A DNA stretch of 16,998 nucleotides from PALSA-607 sp036510735 (GCA_036510735.1 DATCDK010000131.1:1-16998), one strand, 5' to 3'. Shown: positions 1 through 8,505, numbered from the stretch's first letter. The notes: generated by a model from the letters alone, not told the origin. Program-made: numbers and translations.

Positions 1-1
1 T

Positions 2-1561
2 CCCGACCGTTACCAGACCGCTGACGCCGTCGCGTCGGTGCTCGTAGCAGTCAAGGGCGGGACGACGGCGAGCAACGGCGTTCTCCTCGCGACGGGTCTC
101 GATTTCCCTGACGCACTTGCCGGCGCTGCATGGGCCGGTGAGAGTGATCGGCCGCTGCTAGTAGCGCCGTCGTCATACATCACGCCGCAGACGTGGCAGA
201 CGATCCAGTCGCTTGCCGCACCGAGCGCGGTCATGCTCGGAGGCACGAGTGCGATCAACGCTGCGGTCGCATCGGGCCTCAGTTCGGGTAACCCGCCGAC
301 CTCGCCACCGGCACCCGTCGTCGGCGGTGCGACCGACTGGCCGACGTATCACCACGATGCGCAACGCACCGGCCTCGCAACGGCAACGCCGGCATTCGCC
401 GGTTTCTCTGCAGGCTGGAAAGCGTCATTGGACGGCGCGGTGTACGGCCAACCGATCGTGCTCGGAACAACAGTCGTTGCTGCGACTGAGGGCGGCTCGT
501 TATACGGGTTGTCGCTGTCGACCGGCGCGGTGCTCTGGCGGGCGCACATTGCCGACCCGATCGCGCAGTCGCTGCTTCCGTGCGGTGACATCGATCCGCT
601 CGGCATCACCGGCACTCCGGCGTACGACCCCAGTGACGGACTCGTCCTGGCAGTCGCGGAAACCGCGGGCGGCCATCACATCCTCGCCGGTGTGAGCCTC
701 GCGACCGGCACGATCGTTTTCCATCGCACGCTCGACCCGATGTCGGGCAGCGCGATCGCAAACCAGCAGCGCGGCGCCATCCTGGTGGCGAACGGCCGCG
801 TGTACGTCGCGTATGGCGGCCTTGCGGGTGACTGCGCGAGCTACATCGGCCAGGTCGTGTCGGTGGCAAGCAACGGCAGTGGGACGCCGATTGGCTGGGC
901 CGTGCCGACCACTCGCGAAGGCGGCATCTGGGCGCCGGCGGGACCCGTCGAAGACACCGACGGCACGATCCTCGTGGCCGCCGGGAACGGTGCTTCGGAC
1001 ACGACGTACGACGGGTCGGACTCCGTGACGCGACTGTCACCGACGCTGAGCCGGCTCGACTACTTCGCTCCGAGCACATGGGCAAACGACAACGACAACG
1101 ACCTCGACCTGGGCTCGATGTCGCCGGTGCTCGTCGGCGGCAAGGTGTTCATCGCGGGCAAGCGTGGCAGCGGCTACCTGCTCGACCCGGCCCATTTCGG
1201 GGGTGTGGGCGGCCAAGTGACGCAGATCGGCAGCTTCTGTAAGCCCTTCGGCGGGGCATCGGTCTCAGGTAACACCGCCTACTTGCCGTGCAGTGACGGC
1301 ATTTGTGCGCTTTCCGTTTCCGGCGGCAGCATGACCATCGTGTGGCACGCGGCGTCGAACCTGGCAGGATCGCCCGTCGTCGCGTCGGGCACGGTGTACA
1401 CGACCGATGGCTCGGGGTCTGTTGTGGCGCTTAACGCGGCGTCGGGAGCGACGGTGGGTCAGATCTCCGTCGGGTCGCTGCCGCATTTCGCGTCACCCAG
1501 CCTGTCGGGCACCTGGGTGCTGATCGGTACCCTGGGCGGCGTCACCGCCGTTCGAATGTGA
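2..1561 (+). CDS. Secreted cell-wall-binding (CWB2) / PQQ-type beta-propeller protein, 5'-truncated by window edge
   Basis: The open frame runs in from the left edge (first full codon at base 2) and ends at TGA 1559-1561, so the N-terminus with its signal peptide is missing. The first ~95 residues look like one CWB2 repeat (cell wall binding repeat 2): a DRYQTADAV start, then VLLATGLDFPDALAGAAWAG, a PLLVAP strand, and AVMLGGTSAIN near the end. A short Pro-rich linker (PPTSPPAP) follows. The remaining ~400 residues look like a PQQ/WD-type propeller: DWPTYHHDAQRTG entry motif, then blades such as GSLYGLSLSTGAVLWRA and SGSVVALNAASGATVGQ. CWB2 modules are known to bind secondary cell-wall polymers, so a surface-attached propeller is inferred. 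No catalytic residues can be assigned; it may bind a ligand or act as a scaffold. The GTG at 38 is internal, since the CWB2 match begins upstream of it. Confidence 0.85.
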   Translation, partial: PDRYQTADAVASVLVAVKGGTTASNGVLLATGLDFPDALAGAAWAGESDRPLLVAPSSYITPQTWQTIQSLAAPSAVMLGGTSAINAAVASGLSSGNPPTSPPAPVVGGATDWPTYHHDAQRTGLATATPAFAGFSAGWKASLDGAVYGQPIVLGTTVVAATEGGSLYGLSLSTGAVLWRAHIADPIAQSLLPCGDIDPLGITGTPAYDPSDGLVLAVAETAGGHHILAGVSLATGTIVFHRTLDPMSGSAIANQQRGAILVANGRVYVAYGGLAGDCASYIGQVVSVASNGSGTPIGWAVPTTREGGIWAPAGPVEDTDGTILVAAGNGASDTTYDGSDSVTRLSPTLSRLDYFAPSTWANDNDNDLDLGSMSPVLVGGKVFIAGKRGSGYLLDPAHFGGVGGQVTQIGSFCKPFGGASVSGNTAYLPCSDGICALSVSGGSMTIVWHAASNLAGSPVVASGTVYTTDGSGSVVALNAASGATVGQISVGSLPHFASPSLSGTWVLIGTLGGVTAVRM

Positions 1562-1581
1562 CCGCAGTTCGAATGTGACCG
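1544..1581 (+). repeat. 17-bp tandem duplication across the stop codon of the propeller gene
   Basis: The unit 1548-1564 is repeated at 1565-1581 with 16 of 17 bases identical, and the period-17 match extends left to 1544. The shared core is GTTCGAATGTGACCG. The first copy holds the real stop (TGA 1559-1561); the second copy carries another TGA (1576-1578) in a different frame. The protein is not changed by the duplication. Confidence 0.9.
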
Positions 1582-1605
1582 TCTGATCAACCCAGGGAGC
1601 ACGTC

Positions 1606-2631
1606 TTGACGTACCACGCGGCCGACGCCCGCTACGACCAGATGACCTACCGGCGATGTGGGCACAGTGGCATCGACCTGCCTGCGGTATCGCTTGGCCT
1701 GTGGCACAACTTCGGTGACGACAAGCCGCTGGAGACCCAGCGCGCGATCCTGCGCCGGGCGTTTGATCTGGGGATCACCCACTTCGACCTGGCGAACAAC
1801 TACGGGCCGCCCTACGGCGGAGCGGAGACGAACTTTGGCCACCTGTTTGCACAGGATTTCAAGCCGTACCGCGACGAGCTCATCATCTCGAGCAAGGCCG
1901 GCTGGGACATGTGGCCAGGCCCATACGGCGACCGTGGGTCGCGCAAGTATCTGCTGGCGAGCCTCGACCAGAGTCTGTCGCGGCTGGGCCTCGACTACGT
2001 CGACATCTTCTATCACCACCGTTTCGACCCTGACACTCCGATGGAGGAGTCACTCGGTGCGCTTGACACCGCCGTTCGTCAGGGGAAAGCCCTCTACGTA
2101 GGGATTTCCTCGTACTCGGGCCGCCGCACAGACGAAGCCATCGCGATACTGCGTGAGCTCGGCACGCCGCTGCTGATCCACCAGCCCTCGTATTCCATGC
2201 TCAACCGCTGGATCGAGGAGGATCTGCTTGATGTGTTGGGCCGTAACGGGGTCGGCTGCATCGCCTTCTCACCTCTTGCGCAGGGCATGCTGACCGACCG
2301 CTACCTGGGCGGCATCCCGGAAGACTCGCGCGTCGCCCAGAACAAGTCGCTCGACTCGTCGCTGCTGAACGACCAGAACATGACGCACGTGAGAGCACTG
2401 AACAAGCTCGCCGAACGCCGCGGTCAGACGCTGGCTCAACTCGCGCTTGCCTGGGCTTTGCGCGACCAGCGAGTGACGTCGGTCCTCATCGGCGCAAGCA
2501 GCGTGGCCCAGCTCGAGCAGAACGTCGGTGCGCTCGACAACCTGGCCTTCAGCACTGACGAGCTCGCGGAGATCGACCGCTACGCGGTCGAAGGGGGCAT
2601 CAATTTGTGGGCTGGGCCGAGCACGTCCTGA
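1606..2631 (+). CDS. gpr: Aldo-keto reductase, AKR14 / L-glyceraldehyde 3-phosphate reductase type (YghZ-like)
   Basis: A 341-residue NADPH-dependent aldo-keto reductase, cytoplasmic, full length for the family. It closely follows the E. coli YghZ/Gpr pattern as remembered: YRRCGHSGIDLPAVSLGLWHNF near the N-terminus, HFDLANNYGPPYGGAE, SSKAGWDMWPGPYG, and VTSVLIGASSVAQLEQNV near the C-terminus. The AKR catalytic tetrad is visible as D61, Y66, K97 and H138. Known members reduce short aldehydes such as L-glyceraldehyde 3-phosphate and methylglyoxal; the substrate here is not proven. The TTG start at 1606 is chosen because AGGGAG (1594-1599) lies six bases upstream. It sits 44 bp after the propeller gene and ends 38 bp before the LacI gene, so it may be the last gene of the preceding unit or a metabolic companion of the sugar cluster. 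Confidence 0.92.
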   Translation: MTYHAADARYDQMTYRRCGHSGIDLPAVSLGLWHNFGDDKPLETQRAILRRAFDLGITHFDLANNYGPPYGGAETNFGHLFAQDFKPYRDELIISSKAGWDMWPGPYGDRGSRKYLLASLDQSLSRLGLDYVDIFYHHRFDPDTPMEESLGALDTAVRQGKALYVGISSYSGRRTDEAIAILRELGTPLLIHQPSYSMLNRWIEEDLLDVLGRNGVGCIAFSPLAQGMLTDRYLGGIPEDSRVAQNKSLDSSLLNDQNMTHVRALNKLAERRGQTLAQLALAWALRDQRVTSVLIGASSVAQLEQNVGALDNLAFSTDELAEIDRYAVEGGINLWAGPSTS

Positions 2632-2638
2632 CGAATTC

Positions 2639-2672
2639 TTGCAATAACTTGCATCGCTTGCGTTAACTTATG
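2639..2672 (+). promoter_or_regulatory. Candidate operator/promoter of the LacI-family gene
   Basis: TGCAA-TAAC-TTGCA (2640-2653) is a perfect 5-bp inverted repeat with a 4-bp spacer, the size and half-site style of LacI/MalR-type operators in actinobacteria. A second, imperfect direct copy follows 19 bp later: TTGCAATAACTT (2639-2650) and TTGCGTTAACTT (2658-2669), 10 of 12 identical. Each copy contains TAACTT, a TANNNT -10-like box. The ATG at 2670 has no Shine-Dalgarno sequence, so a leaderless or very short-leader transcript is likely. Autorepression is inferred from operator-promoter overlap. Confidence 0.55.
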
Positions 2673-3722
2673 CAGGTGGCGAAACGACTAGCGGACGTCG
2701 CGGCGAAGGTCGGCGTGAGCGAGGCGACCGTCAGCCGGGTGCTGAACGGCAAGGCGGGCGTCTCCCCGGCGACCCGGGACGCGGTCCTGACCGCCCTCGA
2801 CGTCTTGGGATACGAGCGGCCGACGTTGCTGCGCGGCGACCGGGTCCGGTTGGTCGGGCTCGTCCTGCCTGAACTCTCGAACCCGATCTTTCCCGCCCTG
2901 GCAGAGGTCGTGGGCGGCGGGCTTGCGCAGCGGGGACTCACGCCGGTGCTGTGCACCAGCTCAGCCGGCGGAATGTCTGAGGCGGAGTACGTCCGGATGC
3001 TCCTCGAACAGCAGGTGTCGGGTGTCGTCTTCGGTGGCGGCGCCGCAGCCGAGGCGGACGCATCTCACGAGCACTTCATGCAGTTGCACGAGCGCGGCGT
3101 TCCCGTCGTCCTGGTCAATGCGGCCGTGGAGCACCTGGGTTTCCCCACCGTCTCGACCGATGACGCCGTCGCCGTCGAGCAGGCCTTTGGGCACCTCCTC
3201 GCGCTCGGGCACGAGCGCATTGGGGTCGTCCTTGGGCCGCCCGACCACATCCCCTCCAAGCGCAAGCTCGACGCCTTCACCACGATGGCGACTGCGGCGG
3301 GTATCGCGATCAAGGACGCCGTCGAGCGGGCGATGTTCTCGATCGAAGGCGGCCAGGCGGCCGGCACCCGGCTGCTCCAGCGCGGCCTCACCGGGATCAT
3401 CTGCGCAAGCGACCCGCTCGCGCTCGGTGTGATTCGGGCCATCCGGCGGGCGCGGCTCCAGGTGCCGGGCGACGTCTCGGTCGTCGGTTTCGACGATTCG
3501 GCCTTCATGAACTGCACCGATCCGCCGCTCACGACCGTGCGGCAACCCATCGACGCCATGGGTCGGGCCGTCGTCACCCTGCTCGCCAACCAGATTGACG
3601 GCGCCGAGGCGTCCGAGGAAGAACTGCTCTTCGAGCCCGAGCTCGTGGTGCGCAGCAGCACCGGACCCGCCCGCCGCTCCTCGGTGGTTGGCTCGGTCCG
3701 TGCCGGTGCGGCGTCGGACTAG
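2670..3722 (+). CDS. LacI-family transcriptional repressor of the carbohydrate cluster
   Basis: 350 residues, the usual size of the family. The N-terminus is a LacI helix-turn-helix plus hinge: RLADVAAKVGVSEATVSRVLNGKAGVSPATRDAVLTAL split across residues 6-43, followed by LGYERP. A periplasmic-binding-protein-like sensor domain begins near residue 60 (VRLVGLVLPELSNPIF) and includes ICASDPLALGVIRAIRRARLQVPGDVSVVGFDDS and the C-terminal PPLTTVRQP motif. Known members bind a palindromic operator and release it on binding a sugar. The gene sits directly before the GH87 and ABC transport genes, so control of these is inferred, with an alpha-glucan oligosaccharide as the likely inducer. The ATG at 2670 lacks an RBS; GTG at 2676 is an alternative start two codons in. 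The C-terminal tail (from about residue 335) is Ser/Arg/Ala-rich and probably not structured. Confidence 0.93.
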   Translation: MQVAKRLADVAAKVGVSEATVSRVLNGKAGVSPATRDAVLTALDVLGYERPTLLRGDRVRLVGLVLPELSNPIFPALAEVVGGGLAQRGLTPVLCTSSAGGMSEAEYVRMLLEQQVSGVVFGGGAAAEADASHEHFMQLHERGVPVVLVNAAVEHLGFPTVSTDDAVAVEQAFGHLLALGHERIGVVLGPPDHIPSKRKLDAFTTMATAAGIAIKDAVERAMFSIEGGQAAGTRLLQRGLTGIICASDPLALGVIRAIRRARLQVPGDVSVVGFDDSAFMNCTDPPLTTVRQPIDAMGRAVVTLLANQIDGAEASEEELLFEPELVVRSSTGPARRSSVVGSVRAGAASD

Positions 3723-3795
3723 CCTCCGTCGATTTCCTTCGTTATCCCGTCGATATCTTGCGACGAATAGCTGATGCGTGCCATCGTGACGCACC

Positions 3796-6717
3796 ATGGC
3801 TGCCACCTCGACTCCCCGACCAACACGCGGGGAGCAGGCTGGCCGCCCGCGGCGCCTGACCGCCGTCCTCGTGCTGGCGGCGATCGTCATCGTCGGTCTC
3901 GCGGTGACTGCCGTCATCGTCGGCAGGCACTCTAAGCACGCCGCCCACCCGGCCGTGCCGACGGTTGCCGGATCTGCGCCTTCACTGACGGCTGGCCGCG
4001 GTGCGCCGGTGCCGTTCGTCGAGCAGGAGGCGGCCAACGCGACCACTAACGGCGTCGTGTTAGCCCAGAATCGCAACTGGGACACCCTCGCCGGCGAGTC
4101 TGTCGGACGGTCCGCCGTGACACTCACGGGCAAGGGCAAGTACGTCGAGTTCGCCACGTCGCAACCGACCAACTCACTCGACGTCCGGTACAGCATTCCG
4201 GATCGACCCGACGGCTCGGCGTACAACGCGACCCTGTCGGTCTACGTCAACGGTCACAAGAACCGTGAACTCACGCTGACCAACAAATACAGCTGGTATT
4301 ACGGCGCGTACCCGTTCACCAACACCGCGAGCAGCGGGAACCCGCACCACTTCTACGACGAAGTGCATGCGCTGTTGGGCGCAGAGGTCCCTGCGGGCGC
4401 GCGCGTTCGGCTGCAAGTCGATGCTGAAGACACTGCTGCCTCTTACACGATCGACCTCGTCGACTTCGAAGATGCGCCACCGGCGCGGACGCAACCGCCC
4501 GGCTCCGTGTCTGTAACGACGTTCGGCGCCGACGCCACCGGAGTCCGCGATTCGTCCGCGGCCTTCCGCGCCGCGCTTGCAGCGGGTGCCGCGCAGGGGC
4601 GTGCCGTGTGGATCCCACCAGGAACGTTTCAGGTGAACAAGCACCTCATCGTCGCGAGCAACACGACCCTCACGGGCGCAGGTGAGTGGTACAGCGTCCT
4701 GACCGGCGACGGAATCGGTATCTACGGCAACACGGCACCAAACCCGAGCACCAACGTCTCGCTCTCGTACTTCGCCATCGAGGGCACGGTCAACGTGCGC
4801 GATGACGCCGCGCAGGTCAACGGCATCGGCGGCGCCATGGGCGGTGGTTCGACGATCTCCAACCTGTGGATCGAACACACCAAGGTCGGCATCTGGCTCG
4901 ACGGCCCGTTCGACGGACTGACGATCGATCACACCCGCATCGACGACACCACCGCCGACGGCATCAACCTGCACGACGGCATCACCAACGCGACGGTCAC
5001 CGACAACTTCATCCGCAACACGGGTGACGATGGGATCGCCGCGTGGTCAGAGAACGATGCAGACACAGACGACGTGATCAGCTTCAACACCGTCGAAGTT
5101 CCGGTGCTCGCGAACAACATCGCGATCTACGGCGGTGCCGACAACCAGGTCACCGACGACGTCGTGTCCGACACCCAGACGCAGGGCGGCGGGATTCATC
5201 TCGCGAACCGGTTCAACGCGGTGGCGATGTCGGGCACCACGACGGTCGCGCGCGATACAGCGCTGCGAACGGGAGTCCTCGATCCTAATTGGCACTACGG
5301 CGTAGGTGCTTTGTGGTTCTGGGCAAGCGATTCGGCGATGGCGGGCGCGGTCAGAGTGAGCGACGTCAATCTGATCGACAGCTCGTACGAGGGGATCCAA
5401 TTCACTGGTTCGTCGGTGACAAACGTCGACTTCACCAACGTCGCAATCGCCGGGGCCGGAACCTTCGCGTTGCAGTTGGAGTCGCATGGTTCTGCGAGTT
5501 TCAAGAACGTCGTCGGCACCTTCGTCGGCGCCCCGGCCGGAATCTACAACTGCCTCTACACCGGCAGTTCGGAGCAGGCGTTCACCGTTACGAACAACGG
5601 CGGTGACACCGGCTGGGACAAGACGTTTTGTGGCCCGTGGCCAACGCCTGTGCGCAGCTACGTGTACCCGCCGGGCGCAGGCCCAGACGGCTTCACCGTG
5701 GGCCTCGCGTCGACCGTGGGGTCGGTACCTCCGGGCAGCTCGACGACGACCTCAGTCACGTCAGCGGTCGCGACGGGATCGGCGCAACTGCTGCACCTGG
5801 CCGCCACCGGCCTACCCGCCGGCGTTACCGCGACCTTTGACGCCGCAGCTGTGAGCGCAGGTGGCAGCCGCATCATGACGGTGACGGCAGCCTCGTCGGT
5901 CGCAACCGGCAGGTATCCCATCACGGTCACGGCAACCGGCGCCGCCGCATCGAAATCTGCGGTCTACACGCTCATCGTGGGTCGTGTTGGTGCTGGGCCG
6001 CTGACCGTTGACCACGCGGCGTTGACCTTCGCAACGCAAAGCGAGGGGACGGCGAGTGGTGCCCAAGTTGTGCGCCTGTTGAACACCGGGCCGACCGGCA
6101 TCACTCTCACGTCGATCGCCACGACGGGCGACTTCGGGCAGCAAAACGACTGTGGACCGGCCATCGCGGCCGGGCAGTCGTGCGAGATCAACGTGACGAT
6201 GGACCCAACCGGCGCTGGCAGCCGGCTCGGGACCCTGACGGTGTCGGGCGATGCGGTTCCGGTCGTCGTCCCGCTCAAAGGCGACGCGACGGCGAGTTCG
6301 AATCTTGCGCTCAACACCACACCGACCGCGAGTGGCTCGCAGGACGGCTACCCACCGATCAACGCAACCGACGGCAATACCGGCAGCTATTGGGAGAGCA
6401 CGAACCATGCTTTCCCGCAGTCGATCACCATCGACCTCGGCAGCGTGCAGTCGATCAGCCGGCTCGTACTCACCCTGCCGCCAGATGCAGCGTGGACGAC
6501 ACGCACGCAGAACCTGTCGGTGCTCGCGAGCACCGACGGCGCGGCCTACACCAGCGTGCTGCCGAGCGCCGGCTACACGTTCGACCCGACGACCAAGAAC
6601 ACCGTCACGGTGCCACTGGGTTCCGCGCCCGTGCACGCCCGCTACGTGCGGCTGACGGTGAGCGACAACACCGGTTGGCCGGCCGCCCAGTTCTCCGAGA
6701 TCGAGGTCTTCCCGTAG
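3796..6717 (+). CDS. Membrane-anchored multidomain GH87 alpha-1,3-glucanase (mycodextranase-like)
   Basis: 973 residues. Domains in order: basic N-terminus and one hydrophobic segment (~21-42, no clear cleavage site, so probably a signal anchor); CBM35-like carbohydrate-binding module (~73-226, opening VPFVEQEAANATTNGVV); right-handed beta-helix (~236-620, opening VTTFGADATGVRDSSAAF); an NEW3/Ig-like domain (~630-735, LAATGLPAGVTATF); a choice-of-anchor-D/ASH-like domain (~740-832, DCGPAIAAGQSCEINV); and an F5/8 type C (CBM32-like) domain (~835-973, ATDGNTGSYWESTNH). In the helix, ADGINLHDG and NTGDDGIAAW place D388, D411 and D412 at spacing 0/+23/+24, which equals the catalytic Asp triad recalled for GH87 alpha-1,3-glucanases (D1045/D1068/D1069 of Paenibacillus AglFH1). 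This supports extracellular hydrolysis of alpha-1,3-glucan or nigeran. No LPXTG is present. The ATG start has no clear RBS. A generic pectate-lyase-fold enzyme is the alternative. Confidence 0.87.
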   Translation: MAATSTPRPTRGEQAGRPRRLTAVLVLAAIVIVGLAVTAVIVGRHSKHAAHPAVPTVAGSAPSLTAGRGAPVPFVEQEAANATTNGVVLAQNRNWDTLAGESVGRSAVTLTGKGKYVEFATSQPTNSLDVRYSIPDRPDGSAYNATLSVYVNGHKNRELTLTNKYSWYYGAYPFTNTASSGNPHHFYDEVHALLGAEVPAGARVRLQVDAEDTAASYTIDLVDFEDAPPARTQPPGSVSVTTFGADATGVRDSSAAFRAALAAGAAQGRAVWIPPGTFQVNKHLIVASNTTLTGAGEWYSVLTGDGIGIYGNTAPNPSTNVSLSYFAIEGTVNVRDDAAQVNGIGGAMGGGSTISNLWIEHTKVGIWLDGPFDGLTIDHTRIDDTTADGINLHDGITNATVTDNFIRNTGDDGIAAWSENDADTDDVISFNTVEVPVLANNIAIYGGADNQVTDDVVSDTQTQGGGIHLANRFNAVAMSGTTTVARDTALRTGVLDPNWHYGVGALWFWASDSAMAGAVRVSDVNLIDSSYEGIQFTGSSVTNVDFTNVAIAGAGTFALQLESHGSASFKNVVGTFVGAPAGIYNCLYTGSSEQAFTVTNNGGDTGWDKTFCGPWPTPVRSYVYPPGAGPDGFTVGLASTVGSVPPGSSTTTSVTSAVATGSAQLLHLAATGLPAGVTATFDAAAVSAGGSRIMTVTAASSVATGRYPITVTATGAAASKSAVYTLIVGRVGAGPLTVDHAALTFATQSEGTASGAQVVRLLNTGPTGITLTSIATTGDFGQQNDCGPAIAAGQSCEINVTMDPTGAGSRLGTLTVSGDAVPVVVPLKGDATASSNLALNTTPTASGSQDGYPPINATDGNTGSYWESTNHAFPQSITIDLGSVQSISRLVLTLPPDAAWTTRTQNLSVLASTDGAAYTSVLPSAGYTFDPTTKNTVTVPLGSAPVHARYVRLTVSDNTGWPAAQFSEIEVFP

Positions 6718-6857
6718 CAGGGAGTCCGGTGCCGGGCCGGTTTAGGCGTATTCGACCGATTCGATCTAGTCCATTCACTCGAACGTCACGATTTTGCAAC
6801 AGCTCGTCAATCTATTGCTCCTAGGCGTCGGCATCTGTACCTTCGGTGCAACTCAGC

Positions 6858-6888
6858 TGGCACGGACGGCGTGCACCCGTCCGTGCCA
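6858..6888 (+). promoter_or_regulatory. 12-bp perfect hairpin in the leader before the binding-protein gene
   Basis: TGGCACGGACGG (6858-6869) pairs exactly with CCGTCCGTGCCA (6877-6888) around a 7-base loop. It lies 141 bp after the GH87 stop and 95 bp before the binding-protein start. No T-run follows, so it could be a factor-assisted terminator, a leader attenuator, or a dyad-symmetric protein site. The rest of the 266-bp gap (6718-6983) shows no gene and no convincing -35/-10 pair. Confidence 0.55.
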
Positions 6889-6969
6889 ACCGGGTTCGAA
6901 CGCAAGGTCGCCGTTGTTGTCGGTGCCTGCGTGACTGCCGCGGCGAGCGACGCCCCGGACCGACTTTCC

Positions 6970-6975
6970 AGGAGG
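6970..6975 (+). promoter_or_regulatory. Strong ribosome binding site that sets the binding-protein start
   Basis: AGGAGG lies eight bases before ATG 6984. The same frame is open upstream to an ATG at 6846, but that extension is Arg/Cys-rich, has no RBS and would hide the lipoprotein signal. The start at 6984 is therefore clear. Confidence 0.9.
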
Positions 6976-6983
6976 AACGTTCG

Positions 6984-8474
6984 ATGAAGCACCAGAGATT
7001 GATGGCGCTGCTCGCAGTCGCGGCAGTTGTCACCGTGGCCGGCTGCTCAAGCAGCAAGTCCAAAGCGGGTGCGCCAAGTAGCGCTGCACCGAGTACGACT
7101 GCCAGCGCTCCCGCAACCTCTACTCCGTCCGCCGCATCCAGTGCACCCGTAGCGGCAAGCACCCCGGCCAGCCCGGCGCCGGCCAGCTCCGCGGCAGCGG
7201 ACGTCAGCGCTCCGACCACGATCACCGTCAACTGCGAGCCACCGACGACGGCCGCTTCGCAGCGCACGCAGTGGCTCGACGACGTTGCGTCGTTCGAGAA
7301 GCTGCACCCGAACATCACGATCAACAGCAAGGACGAAGCGCCTTGCGACGACCCGAACACCTTCTCCGCGAAGCTGGCAAGTGGCCAGGAGGAGAACGTG
7401 TTCTACCTCTACCTGACCGACACCCAGCAGGCGATCGACTCGGGCCAGGTGCTCGACATCCAGTCCGACGCCGCGAGCATTCCTGGCCTCTCGGACATCC
7501 AGACGTCGGTGTTGGACGTGTTCAAGAAGGGCGGCGCTGACAGCGGCGACCTGTACGGCTTGCCAAAGACGAATTACACCCTCGGCCTCGTGTACAACCG
7601 CGCGTTGTTCACGGCCGCGGGCCTTGACCCGAACAGCCCGCCCACCACGTGGGCTGACGTCAACGCTGACGCGAAGAAGATCGCCGCGCTCGGAAATGGC
7701 GATGTCGGATACGCCGACTACAGCGCTGGCAACACCGGTGGCTGGCACTTCACGGCGGAGATGTACTCCCAGGGCGGCGACGTCGTCGACTCGACAGGCA
7801 AGAAGGCCGACTTCGACAACGCCAAGGGCCTCGCAGTCATCAACAACCTCAAGCAGATGCGCTGGACCGATAACGACATGGGCTCCAAGCAGCTGCTGCA
7901 GTACCAAGACACCATCAACATGATGGCGGCCGGCCACCTCGGTATGACGATCGGTGCGCCCGACTACCTGACTAACATGCAGCAGACCGACAAGGCCGAC
8001 CTCACCAACTTCGGAATGGGCGCGATGCCCGCCGGTGCGAGTGGTAGCGGCACGTTGCTCGGTGGCGACGGCTACATGTTCAACAAGAACGACTCGCCCG
8101 ACCAGGTGAAGGCAGGCTTGTTGTGGCTGGAGTACGAGAACCTGACCCCAGGTACTGGTCAGTTCAACTACGCCCGCGCCAAGTCGCTCGGCAACCCGGT
8201 CGGTCTGCCGGAGCCCGACCTCTTCCAGGGTGCGACGGCTACGACGGACGCGGCTGACAAGGCGGCATCGGCGAACCTGCCGCTGGCCAACTACCAGCCG
8301 TACGTCACGGTGACGCCGAACCTGAAGGGCAACGTTGAGCCGCCGGACGCGCAGGCGATCTACAAGGTTCTAGACGGTCTCATGTCGGCCGTGCTGACCA
8401 ACAAGAGTGCCGATCCGCAGAAGCTACTGGATCAGTACTCAGCGCAGGTGAACCAGGTTCTAGCTCAGAGCTAG
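6984..8474 (+). CDS. ABC transporter sugar-binding lipoprotein (extracellular solute-binding protein family 1)
   Basis: 496 residues. The N-terminus MKHQRLMALLAVAAVVTVAGC is a lipoprotein signal with lipobox V-A-G-C and the lipidated Cys at 21. A low-complexity Ser/Ala/Pro/Thr linker (~22-75) tethers the folded domain to the membrane. The mature part has family-1 SBP features: a WLDDVASFEKLHPNITI strand-helix-strand start, YGLPKTNYTLGLVYNRALFTAAGLDPNSPPTTWAD hinge region (in two parts), and MAAGHLGMTIGAPDYL. It is inferred to capture malto/nigero-type oligosaccharides released by the GH87 enzyme, based on its neighbours only. Two permease genes follow after a 167-bp gap containing hairpins, an arrangement that would let the binding protein be made in excess over the permeases. 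Cysteines in the NCEPP and APCDDP motifs might form a disulfide. Confidence 0.94.
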   Translation: MKHQRLMALLAVAAVVTVAGCSSSKSKAGAPSSAAPSTTASAPATSTPSAASSAPVAASTPASPAPASSAAADVSAPTTITVNCEPPTTAASQRTQWLDDVASFEKLHPNITINSKDEAPCDDPNTFSAKLASGQEENVFYLYLTDTQQAIDSGQVLDIQSDAASIPGLSDIQTSVLDVFKKGGADSGDLYGLPKTNYTLGLVYNRALFTAAGLDPNSPPTTWADVNADAKKIAALGNGDVGYADYSAGNTGGWHFTAEMYSQGGDVVDSTGKKADFDNAKGLAVINNLKQMRWTDNDMGSKQLLQYQDTINMMAAGHLGMTIGAPDYLTNMQQTDKADLTNFGMGAMPAGASGSGTLLGGDGYMFNKNDSPDQVKAGLLWLEYENLTPGTGQFNYARAKSLGNPVGLPEPDLFQGATATTDAADKAASANLPLANYQPYVTVTPNLKGNVEPPDAQAIYKVLDGLMSAVLTNKSADPQKLLDQYSAQVNQVLAQS

Positions 8475-8483
8475 GAACCCTGG
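8453..8483 (+). terminator. Hairpin spanning the stop codon of the binding-protein gene
   Basis: CCAGGTTCTAGCTC (8453-8466) pairs with GAGCTAGGAACCCTGG (8468-8483), leaving two single-base bulges and a tight CAG loop. The stop TAG (8472-8474) is inside the right arm. No T-run follows. It may act as partial terminator or as a 3'-end stabiliser of the binding-protein mRNA. Confidence 0.55.
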
Positions 8484-8505
8484 AGCACGCGGCCGCCGCC
8501 GGCCA

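Noticed and set aside
2961..4226. 421-codon reverse-strand open frame across the LacI gene and start of the GH87 gene
   Set aside because: It is antisense to two clear genes, its translation is Arg/Asp/Gly-rich with no domain pattern, and long antisense frames are expected at this GC content. The same applies to the other reverse-strand frames.
6794..6851. TTGCAA and TGCAA half-sites (6794-6799, 6847-6851) as LacI operators before the binding-protein gene
   Set aside because: Only half-sites with no matching partner at the 4-bp spacing seen at 2640-2653; too weak to call.
6846..6983. N-terminal extension of the binding protein to ATG 6846
   Set aside because: The extension is Arg/Cys-rich, lacks an RBS, contains the 12-bp hairpin and would bury the lipoprotein signal that starts at 6984.
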